This document shows, in pieces, positions 1 through 14,000 of a stretch of 64,000 bases of DNA. The notes under the pieces are model-generated. The model did not search any database. It was not told the origin of the DNA and saw nothing but the letters and a program-made list of their open reading frames with translations. A program made the translations under genes and the position numbers. This DNA is from Rotaria sp. Silwood1 (lineage: Eukaryota > Rotifera > Eurotatoria > Philodinida > Philodinidae), in NCBI GenBank assembly GCA_905250075.1, contig CAJNOP010000002.1, positions 5,383,565-5,447,564 on the forward strand. Reading direction: 5' to 3'. Numbering within the stretch: the stretch's first letter is position 1; each line of letters starts with the position of its first letter.

Positions 1-1911
1 TTCATCTATCTGTCAGATAATTATTAATATGAGATTAAAAAGGAAAAAAATACGTATTTAGTAGTTATTGATAGACATTGATGATGATTAATGAAAAATA
101 GAAATTTTACCCATAGAAAAAAAATAGAAAACTTAAGAATACTCATGTTGTTACTTTATGAATTTTTTTTTTCTTTGCGGAGAATGAAACAAGAAAAACA
201 AATACGAAAAAAACTGAATTTCATTGGATGACCTTTATATACGAATGATGCATAGAAGATGGTGCTAGTTCACAGAAATGACTAAGTAAAAAAAATTTCG
301 ATTTTATTAAGAAAAGAAATTATTTAAAAAAAAAAAGAATAACTTTCAGATTTTGTTTTTAATTTATATAAATTAGAATTATTTTGAATAGAGATTTCTC
401 CATCACAAGAATGTAGTAAATGGCATTAAATTACTGAATGCAAAAGACTTTGTTTACCATCGGGTACTTTATTGTTGTTACGATAATGTTAGAGCTTTTG
501 AAATGTTTGAATTTCGATTTTTTTTACAAAGAAAGGTAGTATCAAGTTGAATATTATTATATCGTAAAGGTTAAGTCAGTATTTATTCAAGAATATTCTT
601 GACAGAAAATTTGAAAATACTCGAGTGTTTTTATTGTCATAAAAATAGGATCACTTGTAAACTTGAAGGTGACAGATAATAATAAAGGATATTGGAATAT
701 ATTCAAGAATAGAATTTTTTTTTGTATCGATATTTGAAAAAACAAAGAGAACTATCTTTCATATGAGAAAACATAGGTGTCAACGTAGAGAGACTAGGGC
801 ATGTTAACCTTCCCAATTTTTACGTCGTGTTTGTGAAAATTTTGAGTTGTTGTCGAAAAACTGTCTGCGAAATTTAAAAGGACAGTTTTTCTAAGTCAGT
901 ATCTGCCAAATAGGCTACCTTCGACTGTGTGTCAATTTCGTCGCGTTTGCTTGTTCTGATAAATATTGAGAGACATCATAAAATGAGGTTTGATAAGGTT
1001 GTTTTATTTATTTGAACAAACAAAATTGCATTCGTTCCGATGTTCGCTGTTACAAACATAGGTATCGATAACTTTTCAAAATCCGTTCATCATATGTATA
1101 GATTATGTTGATATTGAATTTGACTAGATGATTTGATTTAATAGAAACCTTTTTGATATTATCGTTATGTATTATATGTTTGTGATTAAATTAATCTTCA
1201 GAAGTTTACTGAAGTTTTCTTAATATTCTATTTTTTATTATTAGAATACCATTTATATTGTCTCTCTACTAATATAAACAATTTGCGCCTGATAAAAAAA
1301 AATCAAACGAAAGATCTTGCACATAATAGAAAACGGAATGCAAAAAACATCTTCTCTGAAGTCTTACATTAAATCCTACTAAAAGAGCCTTCAAAGATCT
1401 TATTACTGAGATGTAAATTTTCTTATAATCGTATAGTGATATTTTACAAGACAGCAAAATTTTTCAAAAATCTTCTGATACGACTTTCTAGCGAACATTT
1501 TAAGGTGATCTGCTCCGTTGGTCTTTTAACCATTTCAATATGAAACCTTGTATACATTGTCAAAATATCAATTTCTCAATATATTCTTATCTTACACAAC
1601 AGTGAAAGAAAAATGTCGATATACTGAGAAATCCATATCTTGGCAATACGATATTCCAAATTGATGAAATTTTGTACATCAGATAGTCTAATAGAGATCT
1701 TCATTCCGAGAAAAGTTTCGGGTCGAAGTTTTCAAATATAATTTTTTTCGAAAATTGGTCTTCCACAGGAAGAATCTCCTTAGAAATTGCTACGTCGACC
1801 AAATCTAAGCAGAAGCAGAAAACTTTTGGAGATTATGCTACTCTAATGATCTCCTATGTTAAGGCAAACAGAGCAAATCACTTGGAAGTGTTCCCTCGTT
1901 AGTGTAAGATT
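1..1911. other. AT-rich intergenic stretch, no gene seen
   Basis: No open frame here looks like protein coding and no exon-like blocks flanked by splice sites stand out. The part around 1,480-1,800 is less AT-biased and has the texture of old non-coding repeat seen elsewhere in the window, but I cannot place it in a family. Confidence 0.5.
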
Positions 1912-2105
1912 TCTGAGAGCAGGGCTGGCTCGAGGCGGCCAACATTGGGGGGGGCGGGGGGGTTGTTCCGGATTTTTGTAATGGGAGTAAAATTTTTTTC
2001 TAACAAAACACAAGAAAAAATTTTCAACTCTGCTGGGAAAGAACAAAAATTTTCGATTATTGAGGGTTGTGACAACCTTCCGGTCGGGTCAGCCCTGTCT
2101 GAGGG
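1912..2105. mobile_element. hAT-type MITE with 8 bp target duplication
   Basis: The element proper is 1920-2097 (178 bp). It begins CAGGGCTGGCTCGAGG and its other end, reverse-complemented, reads CAGGGCTGACCCGACC, a typical hAT terminal inverted repeat. It is flanked by TCTGAGAG (1912-1919) and TCTGAGGG (2098-2105), an 8 bp target-site duplication with one mismatch, the length known for hAT elements. The interior is GC-rich at both ends, includes a run of G near 1948-1962, and has no transposase. It is a non-autonomous copy lying about 230 bp upstream of the LRP2BP-like gene. Confidence 0.8.
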
Positions 2106-2336
2106 TGTGTTTGGTTTCGTAGGATTTTCGTCTCGTGGTTTGACATAGGAACCTAGAGTCGTAATGAAAGAAGCCAATAAAAAATCAGATTATGTATCCT
2201 ATGTTAAGTATCATTCTTTGATTCCAGTTCTTTTAGGATTAACTTTTGAATTCATACTTCTCTTTTATATAGAATTTTCTTATTTCTAATACGATTTGAA
2301 TTTTTTTCTTCTGATGATTTCATTGTAGAAGAAAAA

Positions 2337-4587
2337 ATGTCTTCAAATATCATTGGCGAAAAACTTGTTGCACCTGTTCCACAAGCATTAGGTGCTCGAG
2401 AATTTATGATAGAACGACTTATTCTTGTAAGTTTTAATCAAAATAGTTATTTTTTGTTTTTTTATGTAAGTTCTATAGAGAGATAACACACGTGAATTAT
2501 TACGACAGAATGGTCGAGAAGAAGAATTCGAAAATGATTTATTGTCATTAACTGACTGTGAATGTGGAATGAATGTTTACGATCCACTCAAATGTAAATG
2601 TCGAGCTTGTGAAGGACATTTTCTTTTAGCACAATTTTTTTATGATACAGAACAATATGATAAAGCATGGAGATGGTATTCAAAAATTGAAAATGTCGAT
2701 CTACGAGGTATATTCTTTGTTTTCTTGTAAATTAGTTTGTTTTTCTCATTGGACTTAATTGTCTTTTTTTTTTCTTCTGTCTATAGCTCTCTATCAACTT
2801 GCTGTAATGTGTTTTGAAGGACTAGGACCAAAAGATCGTACACCGGTTTGACACAATTTTATATATATGACTAGTGAAATTGTATTTATCATTTTTTTAA
2901 AGGAAAATGCTTATCAAATGATGCTTCAAATAACATTAAAAGAAAAAGATCCACATAATTTTGTAATACCTTATGCAGAATTTCATTTAGGCAAAGCGTT
3001 TTTTCAAGGCTATGGTGTACAACAATCCGATGCAAAAGCTGAAAGGTAATTAAAATACAGTCAGTAGTGGACAAAAGTCTCCTATTGCCCACAACTGGGT
3101 TACTATACATGCTGAAGGTCTACGACACGAGTTTACATCGATTGTTTAAGTAGATCGTAGTTATTTACTTTTTTAACTTCATAACTCTGAAAAATAAGAA
3201 CTTCGTGAACCTGAAGTTGTGGCCATTATTTTTTCATGACTATTCATGCGCAGAAAAACAACCATCTACTGGCCTTTCAAAATCATAACTTAGCAATACT
3301 TCAGTGAATCGAACTAAAACTTGCACATAAACTTTGTCTGTAGTTAAAGCTTCATAAAAGATCCTTTCAACTAAATGAAAATTCAACTCGAACAATCATT
3401 ATGTTGGGGCTAAGGACTCAAAAACATTTATCTTAAATTAAATTACTTGATCTTTCAACTAAAAAAAAGATCATAGACTAATCTCTATTTGCATGCTAAA
3501 ATGTCAAGAATTGGTCATGTACTTGATAAGAGATAATGAAAAGTTTAATAGACAATGTTTTTTTTAGGCTAAAAGATTGAAGCAAAGATAAGCGCTCTTT
3601 GTCATAATTTCGTTGTATTTAAGCAATCGGTGAAACCTTTTATTTCTGAACTAAATTTTCATTGTAGTATGTGCATACAAGCTTACAGACCTCTAGCGTG
3701 TATAATAACCAAAAAAAAAACAAAGAAGTGAAAGACTTTTGTTTACTACTGTAAAAAAGAAAATATCTATTTATATAAAGTTTCTAAACTTAGCTGGTGG
3801 CTATTAGCAGCTCGTGATGATACACATGAACCAGTAGTAGAAGCTCAAACAGCTCTTGCTTTTTTTTATTCACGGAAAAATTCAGAATTTTATAATATAA
3901 ACAAAGTTGTGTATTGGCATAATCAAGCATCAAGAAATGGATCTCTTGAAAGTCTTGGTAAACAAAATTAATAATTTTGAAATATTTTAAAAATACTGAT
4001 TAAATATATTATAGGAGCCATAGGTGCGATGAGTTTATTTGGTATTGGTACAAAAAAAGATATTAATTATGCTATTGATTGCTTACGACAAGCATCTGAA
4101 AGAGGCAATATATATGTAAATTTGAATATTAAAAGAATATTCTATCTTAAAGATTAGAGTTAATTTTTTAGGCTATGGGTCTTCTTGTTTATGCTTATTA
4201 TACAAGAAAATTATTTACAAAAGCAACAGATTTAGCAAAAAGGTAATTTAATATAAAAAGAAGCATAGAGTAATAACTGTTCTTTTTTTTTTGTGTCTAT
4301 AGAGTATCTGTTTTGGATAATACCGATGAATTATCACGAACATCATGTTGTTTACCACAATATATTCGAAAAGGCATTGCCATATCAATATTTATTCTTG
4401 GTCGATGTTTTGAACTTGGTCATGGAATAAAAAAAGATCCTAATCAAGCTATAATAATGTATAAAAAGGTAGAAATCGATATAATTTATAGTAAATTTAT
4501 TTGACATATTATTTGCTGTAGAGTTTTCAATATGATCCTGATTCATGTCAATTATTACAAGATTATTTAACACATGAAAAGATTTGA
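2337..4587 (+). CDS. LRP2BP: LRP2-binding protein-like (Sel1/TPR repeat protein)
   Basis: Nine exons: 2337-2426, 2479-2707, 2787-2845, 2903-3045, 3794-3957, 4015-4115, 4172-4242, 4303-4468, 4522-4587; all introns are GT..AG and the joined frame gives 362 residues, close to the vertebrate protein (about 350). The N-terminus carries a cysteine cluster (CECGMNVYDPLKCKCRAC), then a TPR-like unit (HFLLAQFFYDTEQYDKAWRW) and several Sel1-like helical repeats, for example YAEFHLGKAFFQGYGVQ, SLGAIGAMSLFGIGTKKD and FILGRCFELGHGIKKD. In vertebrates LRP2BP binds the cytoplasmic tail of the endocytic receptor megalin; a cytosolic scaffold role here is inferred. An acceptor-like TTGTAG ends at 2329, 7 nt before the ATG. 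Intron 4 is unusually long because of a MITE. AATAAA occurs at 4719-4724. Another Sel1-repeat protein is the main alternative. Confidence 0.85.
3058..3751. mobile_element. Tc1/mariner-type MITE in LRP2BP intron 4
   Basis: The ends are inverted: the left reads CAGTCAGTAGTGGACAAAAG and the right, reverse-complemented, CAGTAGTAAACAAAAGTC, each bordered by TA (3056-3057 and 3752-3753), the target duplication of the Tc1/mariner superfamily. The inverted match continues inward, with GTTACTATACATGCTGAAGG on the left matching the complement of the region near 3,680-3,705, so the arms are long and diverged. No transposase frame is present. It makes up nearly all of the 748 bp intron, whereas neighbouring introns are 50-80 bp. 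Confidence 0.75.
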
Positions 4588-4989
4588 AGATGTACAGTGC
4601 CTTTTCATGAAAATTAAGTTTTCAAAAAGAAAAAAATAACATGTGAAAATTGACAATTTTTTTTTTTTAAAAATATTATTGTTCTATTTTATTTTTGGAC
4701 GCAATGAATCATTAATAGAATAAAATTAATCTTTTTTTTGTAGGATTAAATATTTTCATACAATGAATGACCGCTTTCTTTTTGCATGTTATCTTTTCGT
4801 TATCTAATACATTTTATGAAAAGAAAGAAAAACAAAATATACGATAAGATGCAGCCAAAAAAAAACGTTCGAAAATTTACAAAGAAAGGCTTATTGTTTT
4901 TTAATATTCAGTGGATATTTTTGCTATCTAAGCGATTAAAGAAACATGGCTTTTTATTTTATCCTATTTGCGTTTTACTGGCGATGTTT

Positions 4990-5410
4990 TTCTATGCATA
5001 ATAATCTAAATCATTGAGATCAAAATTATTTGTTGGCCATCTGCGTTTATCTTTAAAATGCACGATATATCCATTGCATGATGTTAATACATCTTCATGT
5101 GTGTTAAGGCTAGATGGGATCGGTACAGGTTTTTGAAAAGTTAAATCACACGAAAACTGAGATCGATTTAAAAAAGCTGTGAATCGAACCGAACGGATTC
5201 TATTTCTAGTAAAAAGCAATGAATTGCTTTATTGATAAATGAAATCACCGACGAGCAGCTGTTTTCCCATGAATTGAGCATGTCAAAAAGAACGACTTTA
5301 GTATAATCGTCATGTAATAATGTTTCACCAGATTTGAATATAATAACAGATGTAAGTTTATTTTTAGAAACCCCTAATCACGCCATAATTTTATTTAGAT
5401 GCTTAGTCTT
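4990..5410 (-). pseudogene. Tc1/mariner-superfamily transposase relic
   Basis: Read on the minus strand, the stretch from about 5,400 to 5,310 gives KLTSVIIFKSGETLLHDDY and the stretch near 5,060-4,995 gives RRWPTNNFDLNDLDYYA. The second matches the WPxxSPDLNPLDY block around the last catalytic acidic residue of IS630-Tc1-mariner transposases. Both blocks match, in the same order, the relic at 13.7-14.5 kb, so they are one family. The reading frame is broken between blocks and only the C-terminal half is recognisable. It is a dead DNA transposon fragment. Confidence 0.65.
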
Positions 5411-8400
5411 TTACTTGATGTCTTCTCATTCATTTACTTTCTATCGACCAGCAGCATAAACAGATTCTAATGAAACTTATTTGCAGTGTTGCAAATTAAT
5501 CTACAAGAATTTCTCCATGTCGTCAATATCGACTTAGTTTTATAATCAGCGATCTTTCGAATATTCTGATAGATCATGATTGAACTATGATTTCGTAACC
5601 GATTGTAACAGTAAATATTTATTCATAATTCTTTTTTCTTCTATTTATATCAATCCAGGTACTATAATAAAGAGAAAGTATTTATTCAGAAAAAAAGTTC
5701 TGTTTTTGTTAGATCAATATTAAGGTCAGAATGACCAATAAATATTATTACAACACATGTCGGGAACAAATTGATCTCTCTTGTGATTCATGAGAAACTT
5801 TTATTAAGTTGAGAGACAGTCATAGTTCTAGAGCCGAGTATTACGACTAGGTTTTATCATTGTAAATTTCTCATGGAAAATCGCTATTTTCTGTAAAAAT
5901 CAGAAAATAAACCGAAAAAAAGAAGTTTTTTTTTTAAGGTGATTCAAGCAGGACTTTAATCACATGAATCGTCTTTTTCTATAAAACAAATTATGTATGT
6001 TTAAGATACGCTGATTTTTGTAAATAGTAGATGTTTTCTTGATACATCTTATTGTCTATTTTGGTTTTTTAATCAAACATATTAGGTAACAAAAAAATGA
6101 CTTGCCAAAAGTGATCATTCATATTGACGCACTCTTATTTCAGATATGATCGAAACATCACAAGTTTGATTTAAGTATTGAATGAGTACAGGAAAAATTA
6201 TTTTGCCCTTCTGCAATGGTATTTGCGTTTCAAAAAATTAAAAACAGTAATATAAAACAAGTGTTAATATTCTCACACCGAACCATAGTAAATATAGCCC
6301 AAAAAGTACTTTAGTTTATTGCAAAAGATAATGTTTTTTTTTCAGTACAAACAATTCAGACAAACTCGTTTTGCAAAGAAACGAATCAATCAAAAACATA
6401 TTAGTTCGATTAATCAATAAACAAAGATTTACAGAAAACAAAATATCAATAGATTTTATTTTTTATTGGTGGTTTGATAGAGTTAGTTATGAATATATAC
6501 TTTTTTACTTTTATCAATTTCCTTTTATTGCTGCGAAAACGCTCTTAATATCAATAAGACTAGAGACAAGATCAAAATTACTTTTTTTTACAAATCAACT
6601 CTTAAGTTTTTATATTCTTTTGATCTTAAGTCTCTGAAGATATTTCTATTTCCTAATTTAGTATTAAAAACTGAGTAGAAATAAAAACTTAGTTTAAAAA
6701 ACAAAATAAACAGTATGTTGCAAGTCAGCATAGGAAGCTAAACCGAATTATATACATTTTAGCAAACTCTATTTTAAATAAAAAATCGACTAATCCATCC
6801 CCTTTAGCGAGACCCAAAGACAAAACTTGAGAAGAAAAATACTAATGGGCAGTACAAGTGCGTTTTCAGTGAAAAACTGGTTTCATTAAAACATATGTGG
6901 TCCATTGTAGATTCTCACGCTAACTTTCAATATGCTGGTTATTTTGTTTTCGACTGAGTCTTGATAATAACAATCGAAATAAACAAGGCCATTTTATGAT
7001 CTTTTCATTATCAAAACTAGTAAATGTTTAATTTTCTCAATACCAGAATTTCCGAAAATATAACTAATCCAATGAGTACTTTTGTAGCTCGAAAAAGACG
7101 GATTGAAATCAGATAAGATATTTGATCTTAACTTCTCTCATTATATAAATAGATAGGCTTACAAAATTGTCTATAAATCCACATATATTGAAAGCGATTT
7201 TGTACGTTTTTCATTTTAAGTTTGTTTGTAAAAAAAAAATTATTTTGGATTATATCTGGAGTCCGATCAGTATTTAAAGCTTTTTGCAACGAAACGAGAA
7301 CTAATGGAAATAAAAAGGTATATATTCATAACCAATTATATGAAATCATTAATGAAAAAACAAATCCATTGAAATACGTCGATAGAATCAAATAATATTT
7401 CATTTAGAAGTATAAAGCCATAAGAAATTAGAAATAAGAGAAAAATAGTTGTCAAGAATGAACAATGATTTAAATCTAATCTAGATTACTGAACATAAAA
7501 CAATTCAGTTTAACTATATATTTTTCGTTTTTTTTCATTCATTTCAATTAATTATTTTATTCGATTCAAATTGTATTCAAAAAAACTAATATTATCTTAA
7601 ACATGAATGAAGTTAGATATTATCTTTACATTCATATAAATGAAACAATATCTAGTTTATTTATTAATTTTTAGTATAATATTATCAAAAAAAAAATGAA
7701 TTGAAAAATTTTTCAAAAAGTTTTCAATGAAAATAAATTTCCTGGAAAAACTGTTAAACTTAATCTTTTTTTATATATCATTACTATAAATAAATATTCC
7801 TAGAAAAGTAACAAAAATTTAAGTACAATGACAACAGCTTCATCGTCAGATTCTTCGATAATACATTTGTTGTGCTCTTTTCATTTAATTTTTCAAATTT
7901 ATTTTAATATTGGAACAAGTTATTACAAAAATAAGTCTATATTCTGAAAAGTACTTGAAATTCTCTATTGTATTATACTTTTGTTGACCTTGAGTTTCAA
8001 TTATTTGAAGACAAATATTTTGAATATTGTTCATCTACCATCACTCTGACATCTTCACTCTCAATTACTTCAAATAATTCATACAACAGCCTACGAATGG
8101 TTATCTAGTAATCGAATGAGATTTATGGATAGTTGTTCACCAATCAATCCTGATCTTTATATTATTTAGAGTTTTTATTTTATGTTAGATGAACTACTGT
8201 GCACAGATATATCATCCAAATTCTCAACAAACTTGACTGAGGAATGTGCTACGTGAGTACATTAGCAATATTCGAAATAGTTGTTATCAAAAAATTTAAA
8301 GTCAAGACTGGTAAAAGTACAGAATAACAAAGAATTTTATATGCTTTCAGAAAATATACTTACCGTTTTAATAGTTAAAAGAAGTTTTGAAAAAAAATAA

Positions 8401-9548
8401 ATGAAAATGGAACAAAAAATGCATTTTTAAAGAATCGAACGAACCGAATACTTTCACTGTATTGGAAATCTATTTTGGCGAATAAATGCCATATTAAAAA
8501 AAAGTATATATATACGGTTATAGATTAAGTCCACCTATTATTTTTCAGGAAAATATGTTTCTTTTTTGAGTGTTGTTTAAAGTTATCATAAAATAATTCT
8601 GTCATAGAAATATTACCTGATGTTAATTTAATAATGCAAAACATGATCGAAATCCAACTGACTAGATTTCCATTATCTAGTGTCTACTTTATAATATTAA
8701 TGAATCAGAAAATAGCATAAGAAATTAGTTTTATCAAAGAGTACTATGCTATAATGAATTATTTTAGTTTTTTGATAGTTCATTAGATTTAACGTAAGAA
8801 AAAGTGAAGTTTTTCGCTTGGTTTTGCAACATTTTTATCGAGTACGACATCAAATAATTCCAATTTTCAATAAGAAAATATCAAAATACAAATGTTTAAC
8901 TCTTATTTTAACAAACAATACATGCATTACACATACATTTTATACACTGTGAAAAATCGTTTTTCAATAACAGCTAATATCCAGATAACAAAATATTTAT
9001 TCATTTAAATAAGAAAAACATTGCATGTTGAATCACAGAACATTGCATAATTTCTGTAGTTGTTTAGCTTTGATATTAATACATGGTATCGAATAAAATT
9101 GTAGGACAAAAACTGAATCATTTTTGTTCATCAAATAATTAAATAAGAAAAAACATTTTGATAATAAATTATACTAGTCTTATAAGAAGTAGTAATATCT
9201 ATTGATTCTATACATATAAAAGTATATTTATTTGATCATAGATTATTCAATCAACGCATAGTAGCCTATATACAATATAGTAAATCAATATTCTCTGATA
9301 AATTCAAACAGAATAATATCTATGAAAACTAAATGTCTATTAAACAACGATTATTATTTCATTTAAACACTATATTAATGGTTTTTGTTGACTCTTTTTT
9401 ATCATTACTATTTATCTGTATTTGTCCAAATGTTCCCTTGTAGTTTCAAAACCTATTGATATCGTTAAGTTCGAGACAATAAAAATGTGGGCGTTTGTGA
9501 ATAAAAAAAACAATATTTTGAGAACTTACACAGCTGTTCGATTTATAC

Positions 9549-9556
9549 TATATAAG
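9549..9556 (+). promoter_or_regulatory. Possible TATA box of the GM2A-like gene
   Basis: TATATAAG lies 71 nt upstream of the start codon in otherwise unremarkable AT-rich DNA. Position and form fit a core promoter, but in such AT-rich sequence chance matches are common. Confidence 0.25.
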
Positions 9557-9626
9557 GAGAATTATTTTGGTTAATACAAATCAATAAAGTACGAAAATCA
9601 TATTCGCAGCACACATACCAATACCA

Positions 9627-10364
9627 ATGTTGTCAAAAACCTCTATTATTATTTTCGTATGCTGTATTGCATATTCATTATCACAAACTTATAAAGAAAT
9701 GACCTATTCTGATTGTGGTATGTAAAATACAAATAAACTTTCAATTAATGTTTATATCATATAATTAGGATCAAAAAATGTTCGAGTCAGTCGATTATCG
9801 TTTCATCCTATGCCTATTATTCAACCAGGAAATGGAAAACTTTCATTTGCAATTGCAGCTACTGAAAAACTTCAAGGTGTTATTAAAGCTAATATTAATA
9901 TAGTACGTAAAGTTGGTGGCATTGGATTACCTGTTTCATGTTACATTGTTCAAGGTGAAAAAGTTGGCTCATGGTTAGTACTCGATATTGATTTTATTAT
10001 TTTTTGCTACTTTTATTTTACAGCCAATATGACGACTTTTGCGCTTTATTGAAACGTGTCTTTAAATATGATTCAACTAATTGCCCAGAAGCTCTTACTA
10101 AACATGGTATTGATTGCAATTGTCCAGTGAATATTAATAGAAATGATCTTGATATCGACATGGATGTTGTTTTACCTGCAGCACCAGAGTAAATATTTAA
10201 TTTTTTGTTTTATTTTATATTTATTTATTTATCTATTTATTCTTTTAAGATATGCATCATGGTTAAGTGTCGGTGATTTTGATGTTAACCTTCGAGCAAC
10301 TGTTGGTAAAATTGAGGGTTGCTATAACTTAAAATTTGCAGTTAAACCTGCTGGAAAACCTTAA
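9627..10364 (+). CDS. GM2A: Ganglioside GM2 activator-like ML-domain protein
   Basis: Four exons: 9627-9717, 9769-9973, 10024-10188, 10250-10364; 191 residues. Residues 1-20 form a signal peptide (MLSKTSIIIFVCCIAYSLSQ). The mature chain keeps GM2-activator landmarks in order: YSDCG, PMPIIQPGNGKLSF (human PDPIIVPGNVTLS), GSCQYDDFC, CPEALTKHGIDCNCP and YASWLSVGDFDV (human LPSWLTTGNYRI). It has eight cysteines, as in the human mature protein with four disulfides. GM2A is a lysosomal lipid-transfer cofactor that presents GM2 ganglioside to hexosaminidase A; invertebrate homologues are also secreted lipid-binding proteins, so the natural ligand is open. An acceptor-like TTCGCAG ends 17 nt before the ATG. 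AATAAA at 10368-10373 begins only 3 nt after the stop, implying a very short 3' UTR. Confidence 0.88.
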
Positions 10365-11050
10365 AAAAATAAAGCTGGTTCACAATTCTATTTCTTATTA
10401 ATATAGGTGTGTGTGTGTGTATGTGTGTGTTTATTATAAACAAAGAGAAAGGATTATAATTTGTATTGTTAAATGAATTAATGAAAGGAATAAAACATGA
10501 AAAGTATTGATTGAACGCACACAAATAAATGTTTATGTGTTGTCAAAAAGTGGCATTGAGAAATTCTTAGAGTATATCCATTTGGAACTTCTGATACGAG
10601 TACTAATGAATAGTCATTTATCAACCAGAAAACGAGAAAGAAAAGCATGCACGAATGATGTGAATTACTACATGTATTGTACTGTTATCCTTACTGTATT
10701 GATCTGAAGGAAAGAAATATATTCATGGCAAAGCATAGAAAATATATGATGTTAATGACGATAAAACATATATTTCTGCCTTGAGCTTGATGCTAAGCAT
10801 AATATAGAAAGAAGAGATAAACGAACGAATAAATAAAAGAGAAAAGAAAAAAGAATCGGTACAAGAAGAGAAAAAGAAGAATATTCCATGCTAATAAGAT
10901 AAACGACAACTTCTACATGCATATCTGTGCCTGTCGATCACATAGCATATTTGTATATATATATATATCAAACGGTTCATTCTATCAGTTTTTTTTCTTC
11001 GATATACTCAATCATATCATACTGATTACTAATAATCTTCATATTTGTAG
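10365..11050. other. Spacer with (TG)n tract
   Basis: The 3' end of the GM2A-like gene is followed by a TG-rich dinucleotide repeat (about 10406-10431) and purine-rich AT sequence. No coding signal is seen. The end of the stretch, TTTGTAG directly before the QSOX ATG, looks like a splice acceptor. Confidence 0.5.
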
Positions 11051-14000
11051 ATGCATTTTTATTATTTTTATCTTTCAATAGTCTTTCTTCTTTTTTCATC
11101 TTCATGGGCTTATATTGTTGACGAACATGATGGTAAATGGTCATGGAATAATACAAAGTGTTTAACACGATCTAATTGGACATCATCATTAAAAGCGAAT
11201 AATAATTCTTCTAAATTACATCATCCAGTATGGTTCATTTTTTATTATCTTAGTTATTGTGGTTTTTGTACAAGAGTTAAACCCGGTTGGGAATCTGCTG
11301 CTCAATATGCAGCAGGTGAAAAATTTTTTAATAAGGCAGTAAAACGAAAAAAAAAAAAAGATATTTGACTTTGTAATTTTAGGTTGGTCAAGATATATTA
11401 AAATAGGTGCATATGATTGTACTAGTGGATCGACATTAGAAAATGATATTTGTCAAGATAAAGCATATCCTCAATGGCGAATATATTGTCCATTAACAAA
11501 TTCAACTCAATTAGCATTTGATTCAGAACGAATAAATGTAGATACGAAACCTGAAGATATTTTAATGTGGTCAATAAAAAAAATGAATAAAATTGCACAT
11601 CAATGTTATGGCAAATCTTGGCCAATTCGAAATGCCATTGAGTAATTATTTCTTCTTTTTTTTTTTCAACAGAACAATCAACCATGAAAACTCTATTCAT
11701 TTTTAGACCAAAGAATATTGAAGATTTAAATAACATAATTCCAAAACGTATAAAACAATTTCAATTATTCGTTTCCGATGATGTTCTACTTTATAGTCTT
11801 GTAAATATTTTTTATTCATATTTTATTTTTCATTTAAATAAATAATTCATTCTTTTTAAGTATGTCTTAAATAATTCAAAAACTGTTTATCAAGAGCCAA
11901 TTTATCGTTTGGCTATAAAAAATTTCATTACACAAGGTACTGGTATTTGGAAAGGAATGAAAAATGATGATGGACAAATTTCACTTGAAGAGTTAGTTGA
12001 AAAAGATTCATTTGAAAAATTATTTTCAATTTTATTTATTAGAATTAATTCAACAAAAGCAATGGACGATTTTGTATTAAATGAAAAGAATACTTCTCAT
12101 ACCAATAAATCTTTAGTGTAATGATATGTTTATCAATATTTCAATGATATAGCTTTGTTCTTTTTATTTTAGAAAAAAAATCGGTTCACTAAAACCGACA
12201 TTAACTGATATTGATAGTGCTGTGATTTGGATGATTAAAAAAGATCTTCAGAGAAAATTACCAAAACTATTTGATGATGTTAAAGCTTGGCTTAATGCAG
12301 TTTATACGGTAAAAATGAAAATTTTTTAAAAAAATAGGCAAAAAAATTTTTTTTTAAATAGTATTATCCTGGAAGTGATTATATGCATAATTTTCTTAGT
12401 GATTTAATCAAGTTTATGAATAATCGTACAACATTATCATCAAATGAACTTAAAAATTATATTGATTCAACATCGGTAATTCTATTTTATTTATAGTTTT
12501 GACAAAATAGCTGTCTTATAAAGAAACGTCACTAAGTATGACTCGCCAATCGAAATGATATTCTGCAAATAAGTAGATCTCGACGATCTAATAGAAATCT
12601 ATAAAAGTTTATCATTTTCGCGTTATTACACTTTTACTGCATTGTTTATCTTTAGTCACGGCATTTTTTGAAACAATCAAATTAGAAAATTTGAACCTGA
12701 AAATTGATGAATAGATAGATCTTGTGAACTATAGAATGCCTTCAACATGTTAGCCAAAAGAAATGTATTCTTCTTGAAATATAGAATGTTGAAAACTAAT
12801 CTTTCTTACCTTTTCTTGTGATACATGATTATTTTTGAATATGCAATGTCTCATGAAGAATACATTTCTTTAGGCTAAAATTTTCAAGATATTCTAAGAC
12901 TCACAAGATCCATCTATCAGCAAAATTTTGAGGTTGAAATTTCCTTATTTGATTTCTTCATAAATATATCTTTCTAAAGATAAAAAGTTTAGTAAAATTG
13001 TAAGAAATTAGGAAAGATGAACTCTTATGGGCTTCTAATAGTGTCTCATCGGGATTTACTCATTTGCAACATATCAATTCTATTGGCGAGTCACATTTGG
13101 AAACCTTCCTTCGTTCGTCAAAAGAAAAAAAATTCAGATACGATTTCTGGAACTTCTAATTATTTTGATGAATGTGAAACGCTAAGCATTTGTTTGATGT
13201 TAACAAGAAGGATTAAGATATATTTTTATAAAATATTATGAAGTATTGAATTACCCTATCGATGCCAATGAATGAATTTTACAAGAGAAAAAAAAAGAAA
13301 GAAAAATTCATCATGATTCATTCGAAAAACAAAGCATATACATTTTTATTTCTACTTGGTTTTCATATAGATATTTTTCCAATATTAACATTTGAATGTA
13401 TAAATTTAGGTTTAAACATCGAGATATTTTCTTTGACAAAAATGATACAAATCATTTTTAATAATAAAATTCTTCGTTTCTTAACTTCCGATACTTCATT
13501 ATTGATTTCAACACAGATTATTTCATGAAAATGATGAAATAAAAAAGCAGAAAATATTGAATTGTTTTAGATATTCTTTATTCAAAATACAAACTTATCA
13601 AATGCCTATTCACCAGATTCGTATAGATAAAGCATTTGTCGACATTTCAATCTCATAATCTAATCATGGGAAAAATAGATCTATATGTATAAACGGTGAC
13701 CCATATTAAATGACTGCACTTTTCATTGCATATTTTAATCTCTAAACACGTTTTGTTAAAAAAAAGAATGTATGACAAAATGCAGCGTGAAAAGCTCTAC
13801 GATCTTCAGAGTAAAGTTTATTTTAAGTTTACTTTTTGTTTTTAAAATAAGCAAAATTCTGTGAACGACATCATTTGTTTGAGATGATGAAATTCCTTTT
13901 TGCTTATTTTATCAATTAATGAATGGTTATTTTCAAATCTATCCCATAGCATATTATGGGTAATATAGCATCCCATCCGTAATAATGAGAACATTGAGAT

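Larger units (their letters stand above)
4588..9626. other. Gene desert between LRP2BP and GM2A-like genes
   Basis: It starts with the LRP2BP 3' UTR. The only recognisable content is a transposase relic near 4,990-5,410, annotated separately; the stretch near 4,745-4,800 resembles the left terminal repeat of the 13.7 kb mariner relic, but no matching right end was found. From about 5.6 to 9.5 kb the sequence is extremely AT-rich with no credible exons. Confidence 0.5.
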
